NCBI RefSeq assembly: GCF_004564355.1
Contig: NZ_CP038266.1
Location: 3,764,280 to 3,828,279, forward strand
Direction of reading: 5' to 3'
DNA: 64,000 nucleotides
Origin: Microbacterium wangchenii
Lineage (GTDB): Bacteria > Actinomycetota > Actinomycetes > Actinomycetales > Microbacteriaceae
Below the pieces are notes generated by a model. It had not been told where the DNA came from, did not search any database, and saw nothing but the letters and a program-made list of their open reading frames with translations. Below are positions 48,740-58,144 of the stretch, piece by piece; within the stretch, counting starts at the first letter, position 1, and each line of letters begins with the position of its first letter. Both the position numbers and the translations under genes were made by a program.

Positions 48740-50263
48740 TCAGTCGGCGAAGCGGAGGAAGCCCGTGAACGTCAGTTCGCGCACGCGGGGGAGGAGGTCT
48801 GCGCGCAGCGCCGCCGCATCCACCTCCAGCAGCTGGGCGATCGCGTCGACGAGGGCGCCCACGGCGAGGTCGCCGTCGCTTGCTCCCACGAGCGCGGCCA
48901 GCGCCGGATCCACGGCCAGCGCCCGCCCGAATCCGCCGCCCTGGCGCAGCTCGATCACCGTGGGGGCCTCTTCACCGGGGCGGTGATGCCGCGCCTCCGT
49001 GACATCCGGGGCGACGACGAACCGGGATGCCGCGAGCTCGGCGTCGTCCAGCCGCGTGAGCCGGTCGTGCGCAGCGAGGGCGGCGGCCAGGTGGGCGCCG
49101 GGCGCGGCCGCCACGGTGCCGGGCACGCGCTCGAACCGGACGAGGGTGGGGCCGCCCTGGAGGGGCCGGCGCAGGAGCACGTATCCGAACCCGACGCCGG
49201 TGACCCCGCGTGCGGCGAAGTCGTCCAGCCACGCGTCGATGAGGTCGGCGAACTCCGGGGTCCCCGCCGCCGTGCCGCCGTCGCGCACCCACAGCTCGGC
49301 GTACGCGAGGGGGTCGAGCCGCTCCCGCTCGATCACCCACGCATCCAGCGGCACCGCCGCCTCGGCCACCCACGCCCGCACGCGGTCGAGTCCGTCCTCA
49401 TCGGCGCTGCTCTCCCAGTTCCCGAGCAGCTGGGCGACGCCGCCGGGGGCCAAGTGGGCGCCGGCGTCGCGGATCACGTCGGCCACGAGCGCGTCGCCGA
49501 CGCGCCCGCCGTCTCGGTACTCGTAGGCGGGCACGCCGGCACGCCGCGGCGTGATGACGAACGGCGGGTTCGAGGCGATCCGGTCGAATCGCTCTCCGGC
49601 GACGGGGTCGAACAGGCTCCCCGCGCGCGTCTCGATGCCGTCCACGCCGTTGAGGAGGGCGTTCAGCCGCGTGAACGCCAGGGCCCGCTCCGACACGTCG
49701 GTGGCCACGACGCGCGAGACGCTCCGCCGCATCCGCAGGGCCTGGATGCCGCAGCCGGTGCCGAGGTCCAACCCCGTCTCCGCCGCATCCGGCACCTGCA
49801 GCCCGGCGAGGGTGAGGGATGCTCCGCCCACGCCGAGCACGTGGTCCTCCGGCAGGGCGCCGCCGCCGCGGGCCGCCTCGTCGAGGTCGCTCGCGATCCA
49901 CCACTCGCCCTCTCCGGCGTCGTCGGCGAACGACTGCGGCCGGACCATGGCCGCGGCTCGCACCGTGTCGCCGGAGATCTCGGCCAGACCGAGGCGGGTC
50001 AGGCCCTCCGCGCCGGTGGCCGGGAGGGCGGCGTCCACCGCCGCCCGCGGCTGAGCGACTCCGAGGCCCAGGAGCCGTGCGAGCACCGCCAGCGCGTCGG
50101 TGCGGTCACGGAGCGCGCGCAGGGCGGGTCGGCGCAGGCCACGCGCGATCGCCTCGTCCGCCGGCGCGGTCCACGCCGAGCGCAGGCCGTCGGAGGTGTA
50201 TCCGGCGGCACGCAGATCGGCGGCGAGGGCCGCGGCGAGAGCGGGTTCGGGGTGCGGCAGCAT
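48740..50263 (-). CDS. DUF7059/methyltransferase protein (HemK-like)
   Basis: I choose ATG 50263 (MLPHPEPALAAALAADLRAAGYTSDGL), preceded by GGACGG, giving 507 residues. The N-terminal third is a helical, winged-helix-like domain found with these enzymes (DUF7059). The SAM-binding domain has GLDLGTGCGIQALRM, VVATDVSERALAFTRLNALLN and the NPPF motif in RIASNPPFVITPRR, typical of enzymes that methylate Gln, Asn or nucleobase nitrogens. A C-terminal extension of about 150 residues completes it. The target is unknown; PrmC proper is shorter. Confidence 0.85.
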   Translation of the reverse strand: MLPHPEPALAAALAADLRAAGYTSDGLRSAWTAPADEAIARGLRRPALRALRDRTDALAVLARLLGLGVAQPRAAVDAALPATGAEGLTRLGLAEISGDTVRAAAMVRPQSFADDAGEGEWWIASDLDEAARGGGALPEDHVLGVGGASLTLAGLQVPDAAETGLDLGTGCGIQALRMRRSVSRVVATDVSERALAFTRLNALLNGVDGIETRAGSLFDPVAGERFDRIASNPPFVITPRRAGVPAYEYRDGGRVGDALVADVIRDAGAHLAPGGVAQLLGNWESSADEDGLDRVRAWVAEAAVPLDAWVIERERLDPLAYAELWVRDGGTAAGTPEFADLIDAWLDDFAARGVTGVGFGYVLLRRPLQGGPTLVRFERVPGTVAAAPGAHLAAALAAHDRLTRLDDAELAASRFVVAPDVTEARHHRPGEEAPTVIELRQGGGFGRALAVDPALAALVGASDGDLAVGALVDAIAQLLEVDAAALRADLLPRVRELTFTGFLRFAD

Positions 50264-50362
50264 CCGTCCATTCAATCGTCCCGCGAGGCGCACGGGGGTC
50301 TCGGAGGCGCCGCCCGTAGAATCGCTGCGGTGCGGTCGCCCTCTTGCCCGCGCCGGAGCCAC

Positions 50363-52591
50363 ATGACCGACACCACATCCGCCCCGGCCCGCACGCCGCG
50401 TTCCCGCCCGCTGCGGCGCCTTCGCGCCGCCGGGCGCGCCGCGCTGGTGGTCGCCGCTCTGGTGGCGCCGATGCTGGCCGTTCCCGCGCACGCGACGCCG
50501 ACACCGACTCCGTCGGGGCCCGAGCTGTCGGGCGAGGCCGACCTCACCCTGTCACCCGTGGGCAACGGCATCGTGCGCCCCGGGGACCAGCTGGCCGTGT
50601 CGGCGACCATCGCCAACGGCACCGAGGCGACCGTGCCGGCGACGACGGTGACCCTCGAGCTCGGCACCGAGCCGATCCCCGACCGGAGCGGTCTGGCCTC
50701 GTGGCTCGCCGACACGGAGCCGGCGGCGCTCCCCCCCGTTGCCGAGGCGCCCCTGGCGGCGGTGGTCTCGGGCGCCGACGCCACATCGGCCATCGTGGTG
50801 CCGCCGGACGTGCCGGCCCTCGCCGAGCGGGGCGCGGGGGTGTATCCGCTGCGTGCCACCGCCGTCGTGGCGGGTCAGACGATCGCCGCCACGAGCGTGT
50901 TCATCGTTCCCGACGACGCGGTGACCGCGTCGGTGGGCGTCGTGGTGCCCATCACCGCCCCGCCCGGCAGCGCCGGTCTGCTCGGCGTCGACGACCTCGC
51001 CGAGCTCACGGCACCCGACGGCGAGCTCACGGCGCAACTGGATGCGGTGGAGGGGACCAGCGCGATCCTCGCCGTCGATCCCGCCCTGCCGGCCGCGATC
51101 CGGGCGCGCGGAACCGCAGCGCCGGAGAGCGCCATCGAGTGGCTCGCGCGCCTGGAGGCGCTGCCGCTGACCCGCTTCGCGCTGCAGTTCGGCGACGCCG
51201 ATCTGGCCACGCAGGTGCACGCGAGCCTTCCGACGCCCCTTCAGCCGACCTCGCTGGTGTCGTACCTGTCCCCCGAGGTGCTGGCGGATCCGCCGACCCA
51301 GACACCCCCCGCCACCCCCGACCCGACGGCGTCCCCCTCCCCGACAGCGTCCCCCTCCCCGACAGAGCCGGCGGACGACCCGGAGGGCACAGATCCGCTG
51401 CCCGATCTCGCACAGCTGACGGCCATCGGCAATCCGACGCAGGCGGGCGTCTTCTGGCCGGCGACCGGCTCCGCCGGCGGCGACGTGGTCGCAGCGCTCG
51501 GCGCGACCACGGTGGAGGGGGCTCCCCCCCTCACCCTCGTCCCTTCGGACACGACCTCCGCGGGCAGCGGGAACCGCACCGTGCGCGCCCGCGCCACGGC
51601 CGCGGGTGCGCAGCTGCTCGTATACGACTCGGAGATCTCGGCGGCGCTGCACCACGCGGCCGGCGAGACCGACACGCCCCGCCGTGCCGCGTCGCTGACC
51701 GAGGCCACCGCGTACCTGGCGTTCGCGGCGCGCGAGAGCGGCGGGCAGCCGATCCTCGTCACCGTCGATCGCGGCACCGACCGTGAGCGCGTCGGGTTGC
51801 GCACCGCGCTGAACGCCGCGGCGCTCGCCCCCGGCGTGACCCCGGCGGAGATGCCGGTGCTCACCGCCGCCGAACCGGTCGACGTCGGCGTCGGCGACAT
51901 CCCCGCCGACGCACCCCGCGTGGCCGAGCTCACGCAGCTGCTCGGCGACGAGGCCCAGATCGCGAGCTTCGCCACGATCCTGACGGACCCGGCGCTGCTC
52001 ACCGGGCGCCAGCGCGCGGAGATCCTGCAGCTCCTGGCGGTGGCATGGCGGGCGGAGCCGGAGGCGGCCACCGCCGCGCTGACGGGACACCGCGAACAGA
52101 CACGGGAAACCCTCGATGCCGTGGGCATCCTGCCCTCCAGCACGCTCAACCTCATCAGCTACGACGCGAACTTCGGCCCGTGGGTGCGCAACGACCTCCC
52201 CTACGAGGCGAACCTGGTCCTCATGGCTCAGCCCAACGACCCGCGCCTCGTCGTCACCGACCGCACCGAAGTCGTCGCCGCCGCCGCCCAGAACACGCGC
52301 GTGACCATCCCGGTGCAGGCCCGCATCGGCAACGGCAAGGTGACCCTGACGATGCAGCTGTACAGCCCGACGGGTGTGCCGATCGGCACGGTGCAGAGCG
52401 CCGAGGTCGAAGTGCGCGCCGAATGGGAGACCATCGGGCTCGTGATCCTCGTGAGCCTCATGGTGCTGTTCGTGGGACTGGGGATCTTCCGCACGGTGCG
52501 GCGCCGCCGCGCCCGCGCGCGCGAGCAGGCCGAAGCCTCGCTCGAACCGGAGGTCCGCACCGACGATCCCGGCCCGGAGGTCATCCCGTGA
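50363..52591 (+). CDS. DUF6049 family secreted membrane-anchored protein
   Basis: The 742-residue protein starts MTDTTSAPARTPRSRPLRRL at ATG 50363 with GGAG upstream. A long twin-Arg-rich signal segment (AALVVAALVAPMLAVPAHA) precedes an exported region rich in Ala, Thr and Pro, including a Pro/Ser spacer repeat (TASPSPTASPSPTEP near residues 315-335). A Reg-like sheet domain (NLVLMAQPNDPRLVVTDRTEVVAAAAQNTRVTIPVQARIGNG) and one C-terminal membrane helix (IGLVILVSLMVLFVGLGIF) with a basic tail complete it. The gene is found next to murJ across actinobacteria, and its stop overlaps murJ, which suggests a role in lipid II export or wall assembly. Confidence 0.88.
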   Translation: MTDTTSAPARTPRSRPLRRLRAAGRAALVVAALVAPMLAVPAHATPTPTPSGPELSGEADLTLSPVGNGIVRPGDQLAVSATIANGTEATVPATTVTLELGTEPIPDRSGLASWLADTEPAALPPVAEAPLAAVVSGADATSAIVVPPDVPALAERGAGVYPLRATAVVAGQTIAATSVFIVPDDAVTASVGVVVPITAPPGSAGLLGVDDLAELTAPDGELTAQLDAVEGTSAILAVDPALPAAIRARGTAAPESAIEWLARLEALPLTRFALQFGDADLATQVHASLPTPLQPTSLVSYLSPEVLADPPTQTPPATPDPTASPSPTASPSPTEPADDPEGTDPLPDLAQLTAIGNPTQAGVFWPATGSAGGDVVAALGATTVEGAPPLTLVPSDTTSAGSGNRTVRARATAAGAQLLVYDSEISAALHHAAGETDTPRRAASLTEATAYLAFAARESGGQPILVTVDRGTDRERVGLRTALNAAALAPGVTPAEMPVLTAAEPVDVGVGDIPADAPRVAELTQLLGDEAQIASFATILTDPALLTGRQRAEILQLLAVAWRAEPEAATAALTGHREQTRETLDAVGILPSSTLNLISYDANFGPWVRNDLPYEANLVLMAQPNDPRLVVTDRTEVVAAAAQNTRVTIPVQARIGNGKVTLTMQLYSPTGVPIGTVQSAEVEVRAEWETIGLVILVSLMVLFVGLGIFRTVRRRRARAREQAEASLEPEVRTDDPGPEVIP

Positions 52592-54198
52592 GCAGTCTCG
52601 GCCGCGCGAGCCTGCTCATCGGCGCCGGCACCGTCGTCTCCCGGCTCACCGGCTTCCTGCGAGCGATCGTCCTCGTCTCCGCGGTCGGCGCCACCACCGG
52701 CGCCGGCAACGCGTTCGCGACCGCCAACCAGCTGCCGAACAACATCTACGCGATCATCTCCACGGGCCTCCTCAGCGCCGTGGTCGTTCCCCAGATCGTC
52801 AAGGCCGCCGCGCACGACGACGGCGGCCGCGCGTTCGTGTCGAAGCTGTTCACCCTGGGCACCGTCGCACTCCTTGCCGTCACCGTCCTCGCCACCGCCG
52901 CCGCCCCTCTTCTCGTGCAGCTCTACGCCCCCGGATTCCCCCCGGAGCAGCAGGCGCTGGCGACCGCGTTCGCGTACTGGTGCCTGCCGCAGATCCTTTT
53001 CTACGGTCTGTACGCGCTCGTGGGCGAGGCACTCAACGCGCGCGGCGTCTACGGCCCGTTCACGTGGGCGCCCATCGTCAACAACATCGTCTCGATCGCC
53101 GGCTTCGGCGGGTTCATCCTGCTGTTCGGCTCCATCTCCGCCGTCGATTCCTGGACACCCGAGATGATCGCCGTGCTGGCCGGCACGGCGACGCTCGGAA
53201 TCGTCATCCAGGCGGGCATCCTGTTCGCGTTCTGGCGCCGCACCGGGCTGCGCGTGCGCCCGGACTTCCGGTGGCGGGGCGTGGGGCTCGACCAGATCGG
53301 GCGGCTCGCCGGGTGGACGTTCCTCATGGTGCTCGTCGGCCAGCTCGCCGGTCTGGTGCAGTCGCGCGTGCTCTCCGACGCCGCCGAGGACTTCCCGGGC
53401 GTCATGGTGTCCCAGAACGCGTGGCTGCTGTTCATGCTCCCCTACTCGATCATCGTGCTCTCGATCGGCACTCCCTTCTTCACCCGTCTCAGTCAGCACG
53501 CCGCGGCCGGCCGCGACGACGACGTGCGCGCCGACATCGTCCGCAGCATCCGCATCCTTGGACTCTTCGTCGTGGCCGCCACCGCCGCCCTCGCCGTGGC
53601 AGCGGTGCCCGCCTCCCGGATCTTCACCGGCAGCACGGAGGAAGCCGTCGCCGCCGCCGGCGTCCTGCTGTGCTTCCTGGTGTGCCTCATCCCCCTCGCC
53701 GTGCTGTTCGTCGTGCAGCGCACGTTCTACGCCTACGACGACACCCGCACGCCCTTCTTCTTCACCCTCCTGCAGGCGGCCCTCGTCGCCGGGACGGCCC
53801 TGGGCGCACAGGCTGCCCTGAACGCCGGCGTTCTGGGCATCGAACACCTCGCCGCCGCGATCGCCCTGGGCCAGGCACTGTCCAGCACCGTGCAGGTCGT
53901 CGTGGCCACCGTGCTGCTGCGCCGGCGCCTCGGCGACATCGGCGTGCGGACGTGGCTCACCGCGTTGGGTCGCTTCGTCCTGGCCGCCCTGCCGGCCGCT
54001 GCGGCGGGATGGGGCGTCTTCCTCCTGCTCGGCGGCGTCGGGGGATGGACCACCGCCGACAAGTTCCTCGGCGCGCTGGGGGCGGGCATCATCGGCTCCG
54101 TCGTGCTCGTCGTGTACGTCGGCGTCCTCGCGCTCCTGCGGGCGCCGGAGCTGACCCCCGCGGCCGGGATGCTACGCCGTTTTCTGCCACGCGGATGA
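52588..54198 (+). CDS. murJ: Lipid II flippase MurJ
   Basis: The start is GTG 52588, overlapping the DUF6049 stop as GTGA. The 536-residue protein has about 14 membrane helices with MviN signatures: GAGTVVSRLTGFLRAIVLV, GAGNAFATANQLPNNIYAIISTGLLSAVVVPQIV, YWCLPQILFYGLYALVGEALNARGVYGPFTWAPIVNNIVSI, and PYSIIVLSIGTPFFTRLSQ. It moves lipid II to the outer face for peptidoglycan synthesis. It lacks the C-terminal pseudokinase domain of mycobacterial MviN. It precedes trxB by 73 bases. Confidence 0.95.
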   Translation: MSSLGRASLLIGAGTVVSRLTGFLRAIVLVSAVGATTGAGNAFATANQLPNNIYAIISTGLLSAVVVPQIVKAAAHDDGGRAFVSKLFTLGTVALLAVTVLATAAAPLLVQLYAPGFPPEQQALATAFAYWCLPQILFYGLYALVGEALNARGVYGPFTWAPIVNNIVSIAGFGGFILLFGSISAVDSWTPEMIAVLAGTATLGIVIQAGILFAFWRRTGLRVRPDFRWRGVGLDQIGRLAGWTFLMVLVGQLAGLVQSRVLSDAAEDFPGVMVSQNAWLLFMLPYSIIVLSIGTPFFTRLSQHAAAGRDDDVRADIVRSIRILGLFVVAATAALAVAAVPASRIFTGSTEEAVAAAGVLLCFLVCLIPLAVLFVVQRTFYAYDDTRTPFFFTLLQAALVAGTALGAQAALNAGVLGIEHLAAAIALGQALSSTVQVVVATVLLRRRLGDIGVRTWLTALGRFVLAALPAAAAGWGVFLLLGGVGGWTTADKFLGALGAGIIGSVVLVVYVGVLALLRAPELTPAAGMLRRFLPRG

Positions 54199-54271
54199 CC
54201 CCCGAGCCCCGGAATACCCCGGGGCTACGATGGGTTGACACTCGAGGAAACACACGAAGGGGGCGACGCAC

Positions 54272-55258
54272 GTGCGTCACGTCATCATCATCGGATCCGG
54301 CCCCGCAGGCTACACCGCGGCCATCTACGCCGCTCGGGCCAACCTCGAGCCGCTCGTGGTCGCCAGCTCCGTCGAGGCCGGTGGTGAACTCATGAACACC
54401 ACCGACGTGGAGAACTTCCCCGGCTTCCCCGAGGGCATCCAGGGGCCCGACCTCATGACCCGCATGCAGGAGCAAGCCGAGCGCTTCGGCGCCGAGGTGG
54501 TCTACGACGACGTCGTCTCACTCGACCTCAAGGGCGACGTCAAGACCGTCACGCTGGGCAGCGGGGCGGTGCACACCGCCGCATCCGTCATCTACGCCAC
54601 GGGCTCGGCGTATCGCAAGCTCGGCCTTGCGGGCGAGGAGCGCCTCTCCGGCAGAGGCGTGTCGTGGTGTGCGACGTGCGACGGCTTCTTCTTCCGTGAC
54701 CGTACGATCGCCGTCGTCGGCGGCGGCGACTCCGCGATGGAGGAGGCGACCTTCCTGACGAAGTTCGCGTCGAAGGTCTACATCATCCACCGCAAGGACA
54801 CCCTCCGCGCCTCGAAGATCATGCAGGAGCGCGCGATGAGCAACGACAAGATCGAGTTCATCTGGAACTCCGAGGTCGCCGACATCCTCGGTGAGGATGC
54901 GGTCAACGGCGTGGTGCTGCGCTCCACCGTCGACGGATCCACGCGCCAGCTGCCGCTGGACGGCCTGTTCGTCGCGATCGGAAACGACCCTCGCACGCAC
55001 CTCGTGCACGGCATCCTCGAGCTGACCCCCGAGGGGACGATCTGGGTCGACGGCCGCTCCTCGCGCACCTCGGTACCCGGCGTCTTCGCCGCCGGAGATG
55101 TCATCGACCCCACTTACCGGCAGGCCATCACCGCCGCCGGCACCGGCACGGTGGCAGCCCTCGACGTCGAGCACTACCTCGCGGCGCGGGGCCAGGCGGG
55201 CCAGCCCGAGGTGACCGAAGACCAGATCGAAGGCCTCCCCGGCGCCGAAGCCGCCTGA
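54272..55258 (+). CDS. trxB: Thioredoxin-disulfide reductase
   Basis: The 328-residue flavoprotein starts at GTG 54272. It has the FAD motif IIIGSGPAGYTAAIYAARANL, the redox pair SWCATCDGFFF (Cys133, Cys136), the NADPH motif AVVGGGDSAMEEATFLTKFASKVYIIHRKD, and FAAGDVIDPTYRQAITAAGTGTVAALDVEHYL at the end. It passes electrons from NADPH to thioredoxin; the partner gene trxA follows after 61 bases. A C-terminal tail of about 15 acidic residues extends beyond the E. coli protein. Confidence 0.97.
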   Translation: MRHVIIIGSGPAGYTAAIYAARANLEPLVVASSVEAGGELMNTTDVENFPGFPEGIQGPDLMTRMQEQAERFGAEVVYDDVVSLDLKGDVKTVTLGSGAVHTAASVIYATGSAYRKLGLAGEERLSGRGVSWCATCDGFFFRDRTIAVVGGGDSAMEEATFLTKFASKVYIIHRKDTLRASKIMQERAMSNDKIEFIWNSEVADILGEDAVNGVVLRSTVDGSTRQLPLDGLFVAIGNDPRTHLVHGILELTPEGTIWVDGRSSRTSVPGVFAAGDVIDPTYRQAITAAGTGTVAALDVEHYLAARGQAGQPEVTEDQIEGLPGAEAA

Positions 55259-55319
55259 GGAACAATCACGCGCGCCGGCGCGTTACCGCTAAGACAAGCT
55301 TCCCGAAAAGGAGATCAAG

Positions 55320-55643
55320 ATGAGCGCTAAGGCAACGACCTCCGCGTCCTTCGAGCAGGACGTGCTGAACGCCGAAGGTCCCGTGCTGGTGGATTTCTGG
55401 GCCGAGTGGTGCGGTCCGTGCCGCATGGTGTCCCCCATCCTGGACGAGATCCAGGCCGAGAACCCCGAGAAGATCACCGTTCTCAAGCTCAACGTGGATG
55501 AGAACCCCGACCTGGCCATGAAGTACCAGATCACGTCGATCCCGGCGATGAAGGTCTTCCAGGGTGGCGAGGTCAAGACGACCATCATCGGCGCCAAGCC
55601 GAAGTTCGCCCTCGAGAAGGACCTCGCGCAGTACATCGGCTGA
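55320..55643 (+). CDS. trxA: Thioredoxin
   Basis: The 107-residue protein starts at ATG 55320 after AAAAGGAG. It has the canonical active site DFWAEWCGPCRMVSPILDEI (Cys31, Cys34), the cis-proline ITSIPAMKVF, and the C-terminal helix FALEKDLAQYIG. It reduces cytosolic protein disulfides and is recycled by TrxB encoded upstream. A strong terminator follows. Confidence 0.97.
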   Translation: MSAKATTSASFEQDVLNAEGPVLVDFWAEWCGPCRMVSPILDEIQAENPEKITVLKLNVDENPDLAMKYQITSIPAMKVFQGGEVKTTIIGAKPKFALEKDLAQYIG

Positions 55644-55659
55644 GCAGCATCCTTCGACG

Positions 55660-55690
55660 AACCCCCGGCGCCGCACGGCGACCGGGGGTT
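55660..55690 (+). terminator. Terminator of trxB-trxA
   Basis: Perfect nine-base arms (AACCCCCGG 55660-55668; CCGGGGGTT 55682-55690), 13-base loop, followed by CTCCGTGT; 16 bases after the trxA stop. Confidence 0.88.
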
Positions 55691-55778
55691 CTCCGTGTCG
55701 GGAGGCTCAGGATGCGTCGGAGTGAACTGACCGACCGGGGAGGCGAGGAGGAAGACTCTCACCGCGCTCACGCGCCGG

Positions 55779-56711
55779 TCAGCGGCGCGCACCACCTGCG
55801 CTGATGTCGATCTCGCCGTCGTACGCCGCCCACACGAGCCACCCCCCCGGGCCGATGGCCCGCGCCTCTGCGAGGACGTCGGCCGGGACGTCGGTCGTCT
55901 CGGCGAGGTCCGCCTCCCAGCGCTGACGCAGGTCCTCTCGCGCCGCCGTCCCGTCCGGCTGTGTGCGGGCCAGCGTCGCCGCGTACTCGAGCAGCCGCTT
56001 CGTCTCACGGCGCCATTCGGGGTCTCCGCGCCAGTTGACGCCCGCGGCGAGCTTCGCGCGCGCGCCCGCACGCCGCGCCCGCAGGGCGACGACGATGAGG
56101 AGCGCGAGCTGTGCGAATGTGAAGACGAACCAGAGCTGCAGCTGCGCCGCAGAGTAGGCGGTTCCCCCGGACGTCCCGACCACGGTCCGGTACCCGATGA
56201 CGACGACCAGCGCGCCCGCGGCGATCACAGACATCACCGATGCCGACCCCGAACTGTCCCGCGCCGGTGGCCGCAGCAGCGCGGCAGCGCCGAGGGCGAC
56301 GATCGCGAGGATCGAGGACGTCAGCATGAGCGGCACCGCTTCGGTCTGATCGAGACGGACACCCCGCAACGGCGCGTACATCATCGCCGCCGAGACGACG
56401 ACCGCCGCAATGCCGACCCCCGCCAGCCATATCCACACGTCCGGGCTCGGCACGGGCGTAGCAGCCTGCTGCTGCGGCTTCTCGGCGTCGACCGCGGCGA
56501 CGGCGACCCGCTTCGCACGCTCACGGGCGAGCGAGGACGTCGAGGTCAGCAGGCCGGTCATCGACGGATCCGCGGCGATGACCGCGCGCGCCCGCGCAGC
56601 CAGGCGCGCGATCGTCGCGTCGTCCCCAGGCAGCCGGAGGGGCGGTTTCCTCTTCACGTTCGACAGCGCCATGTCACGGAAGGGGATCCGGCCACTGGAT
56701 GTGTGCGGCAC
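55779..56711 (-). CDS. Membrane protein of unknown function
   Basis: GTG 56711 gives 310 residues and leaves four bases after the upstream gene; ATG 56672 (MALSNVKRKPPLRLPGDDA) is an alternative 13 codons in, without a ribosome site. A soluble N-terminal part of about 100 residues (TIARLAARARAVIAADPSMTGLLTSTSSLARERAKR) is followed by about five membrane helices (WIWLAGVGIAAVVVSAAMMY, LMLTSSILAIVALGAAALL, VMSVIAAGALVVVIGY, LWFVFTFAQLALLIVVAL). The cytosolic C-terminal domain is acidic (WRGDPEWRRETKRLLEYAATLARTQPDG). No family is recognised. Confidence 0.7.
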   Translation of the reverse strand: MPHTSSGRIPFRDMALSNVKRKPPLRLPGDDATIARLAARARAVIAADPSMTGLLTSTSSLARERAKRVAVAAVDAEKPQQQAATPVPSPDVWIWLAGVGIAAVVVSAAMMYAPLRGVRLDQTEAVPLMLTSSILAIVALGAAALLRPPARDSSGSASVMSVIAAGALVVVIGYRTVVGTSGGTAYSAAQLQLWFVFTFAQLALLIVVALRARRAGARAKLAAGVNWRGDPEWRRETKRLLEYAATLARTQPDGTAAREDLRQRWEADLAETTDVPADVLAEARAIGPGGWLVWAAYDGEIDISAGGARR

Positions 56712-56715
56712 GAGC

Positions 56716-57069
56716 CTAGATGCCCTGGGTCGAGGCGTTCACCGAGGCGTCCCACCGCCGGTGGGACTCGTCCTCTCCGAGCAGGCGCCATACCGCGCGC
56801 GTGAGCGGTGGGTAATCGATGGCGATCTGACGCAGGACCCGGTAGTGACGTGCGCGAGTGGGACGGACCCCACCGTTCTCCGTGATGTTCTCGGCCCTCA
56901 GGATGAGCACGACGAGTTCATCGACCGTAGGGAGGTCCTCCATGAAGTCCCACGGGTCTTCACCGCCCATGAGACGCTCGTGCACCAGCACCGACAATTC
57001 GTCGGCCGCCTCCGCGCGCAACAACTCCAGGCTCGCTCTGCGGCGCGGGGAGTGGTCGTGAGATGCCAT
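56716..57069 (-). CDS. Small soluble protein of unknown function
   Basis: The 117-residue protein starts MASHDHSPRRRASLELLRAEAADELSVL at ATG 57069. It is helical, with LVHERLMGGEDPWDFMEDLPTVDELVVLILRAENI in the middle and YPPLTRAVWRLLGEDESHRRWDASV at the end. It has no membrane segment or signal peptide. I do not recognise it. It is transcribed with the membrane protein downstream, four bases away. Confidence 0.6.
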   Translation of the reverse strand: MASHDHSPRRRASLELLRAEAADELSVLVHERLMGGEDPWDFMEDLPTVDELVVLILRAENITENGGVRPTRARHYRVLRQIAIDYPPLTRAVWRLLGEDESHRRWDASVNASTQGI

Positions 57070-57163
57070 GCATCCAGCGTACGACCGCCCGCCGTCACAT
57101 CGACCGCCGCGGCCGAACCGGGGACAATCCAGGTTCATGCCTCCTCAGGCATGAACGATCGCC

Positions 57164-58144
57164 TCAGCCGCCGAATCCGTCCTCGCCCAGCTCCGCCAGG
57201 ATCCGGTTGAGGTCCTGAATGGTCGCGAAATCGATCACGACCTGGCCTTTCTTGGCCGAGAGAGACACGCGGACGCGTGTGTTCAGTCGGTCGCCAAGGC
57301 GCTCCGCCACCTCCTCAAGGTGACCGCGCCGGGTACCCGGCTTGGGTGCCGTGCGGCGCACGCCGGCGTCCGTGCTCTTCGCCGCCGCCTCGGCGGCACG
57401 CACCGAGAGATCCTCGTTCACGATCTTGTCGGCGAGCTTGCGCATCGAGGCCTCGTCCTCGAGCGACAGGATCGCACGCGCATGGCCGGCGCTGAGAACG
57501 CCGGCGGCGACGCGCTGCTGAACCGGTACAGGCAGGCGCAGGAGCCGGATCGTGTTGCTGATCTGCGGTCGCGACCGCCCGATCCGGGACGCGAGCTCTT
57601 CCTGTGTGATTCCGAAATCCTCGAGCAGCTGCTGGTACGCGGAGGCCTCTTCCAGCGGGTTCAGCTGCGACCGATGCAGGTTCTCCAGCAGCGCGTCGCG
57701 AAGCAGGTGCTCGTCGGCGGTGTCGCGGACGACGGCGGGGATCGACGTCAGGCCCGCATCCCGCGCGGCGCGGGTACGACGCTCACCCATGATGAGCTCA
57801 TATCGCCCCTCCCCCACGTCGCGCACGACGATGGGCTGCAGGACCCCGAACTCGCGAACACTGTGGACCAGCTCGGCGAGGTCATCGGCATCGAAGTGGG
57901 TACGGGGCTGGCGGGGGTTGGGGACGACCGAATGCGGGTCGATGTGGAGCAGGCGCGCCCCGGGAACGGCAACCAGGTCGCTCTGCTGCTCCGCCTTCTC
58001 CGCTGCCGCACGCTCGGCCGCCGCGTCGGCCGATGCACTCTCCGCCGCGCCGGGGAAGAAGACGTCGACCGGCCGCGCCTCCGACAGTTCCGTCGTCGGG
58101 ATCAGCGCGCCGATCCCCCGTCCCAGTCCAGTCCGCTTCGCCAT
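57164..58144 (-). CDS. parB: Chromosome-partition protein ParB (CTP-dependent DNA clamp)
   Basis: The 326-residue protein starts MAKRTGLGRGIGALIPTTE, whose ATG shares one base with the parA stop. The nuclease-like N domain includes IDPHSVVPNPRQPRTHFDADDLAELVHSVREFGVLQPIVVRD and the CTP-binding GERRTRAARDAG. The helix-turn-helix that reads parS is ITQEELASRIGRSRPQISNTIRLLRLP near residue 175. The dimerisation domain ends the protein (RVSLSAKKGQVVIDFATIQDLNRILAEL). It loads at the six parS sites to the right and recruits SMC and ParA to segregate origins. Confidence 0.97.
   Translation of the reverse strand: MAKRTGLGRGIGALIPTTELSEARPVDVFFPGAAESASADAAAERAAAEKAEQQSDLVAVPGARLLHIDPHSVVPNPRQPRTHFDADDLAELVHSVREFGVLQPIVVRDVGEGRYELIMGERRTRAARDAGLTSIPAVVRDTADEHLLRDALLENLHRSQLNPLEEASAYQQLLEDFGITQEELASRIGRSRPQISNTIRLLRLPVPVQQRVAAGVLSAGHARAILSLEDEASMRKLADKIVNEDLSVRAAEAAAKSTDAGVRRTAPKPGTRRGHLEEVAERLGDRLNTRVRVSLSAKKGQVVIDFATIQDLNRILAELGEDGFGG

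Noticed and set aside
48983..50362. A long N-terminal extension (about 460 codons) of the DUF6049 gene
   Set aside because: It is the reverse of the methyltransferase gene, and the signal peptide with ribosome site begins at 50363.
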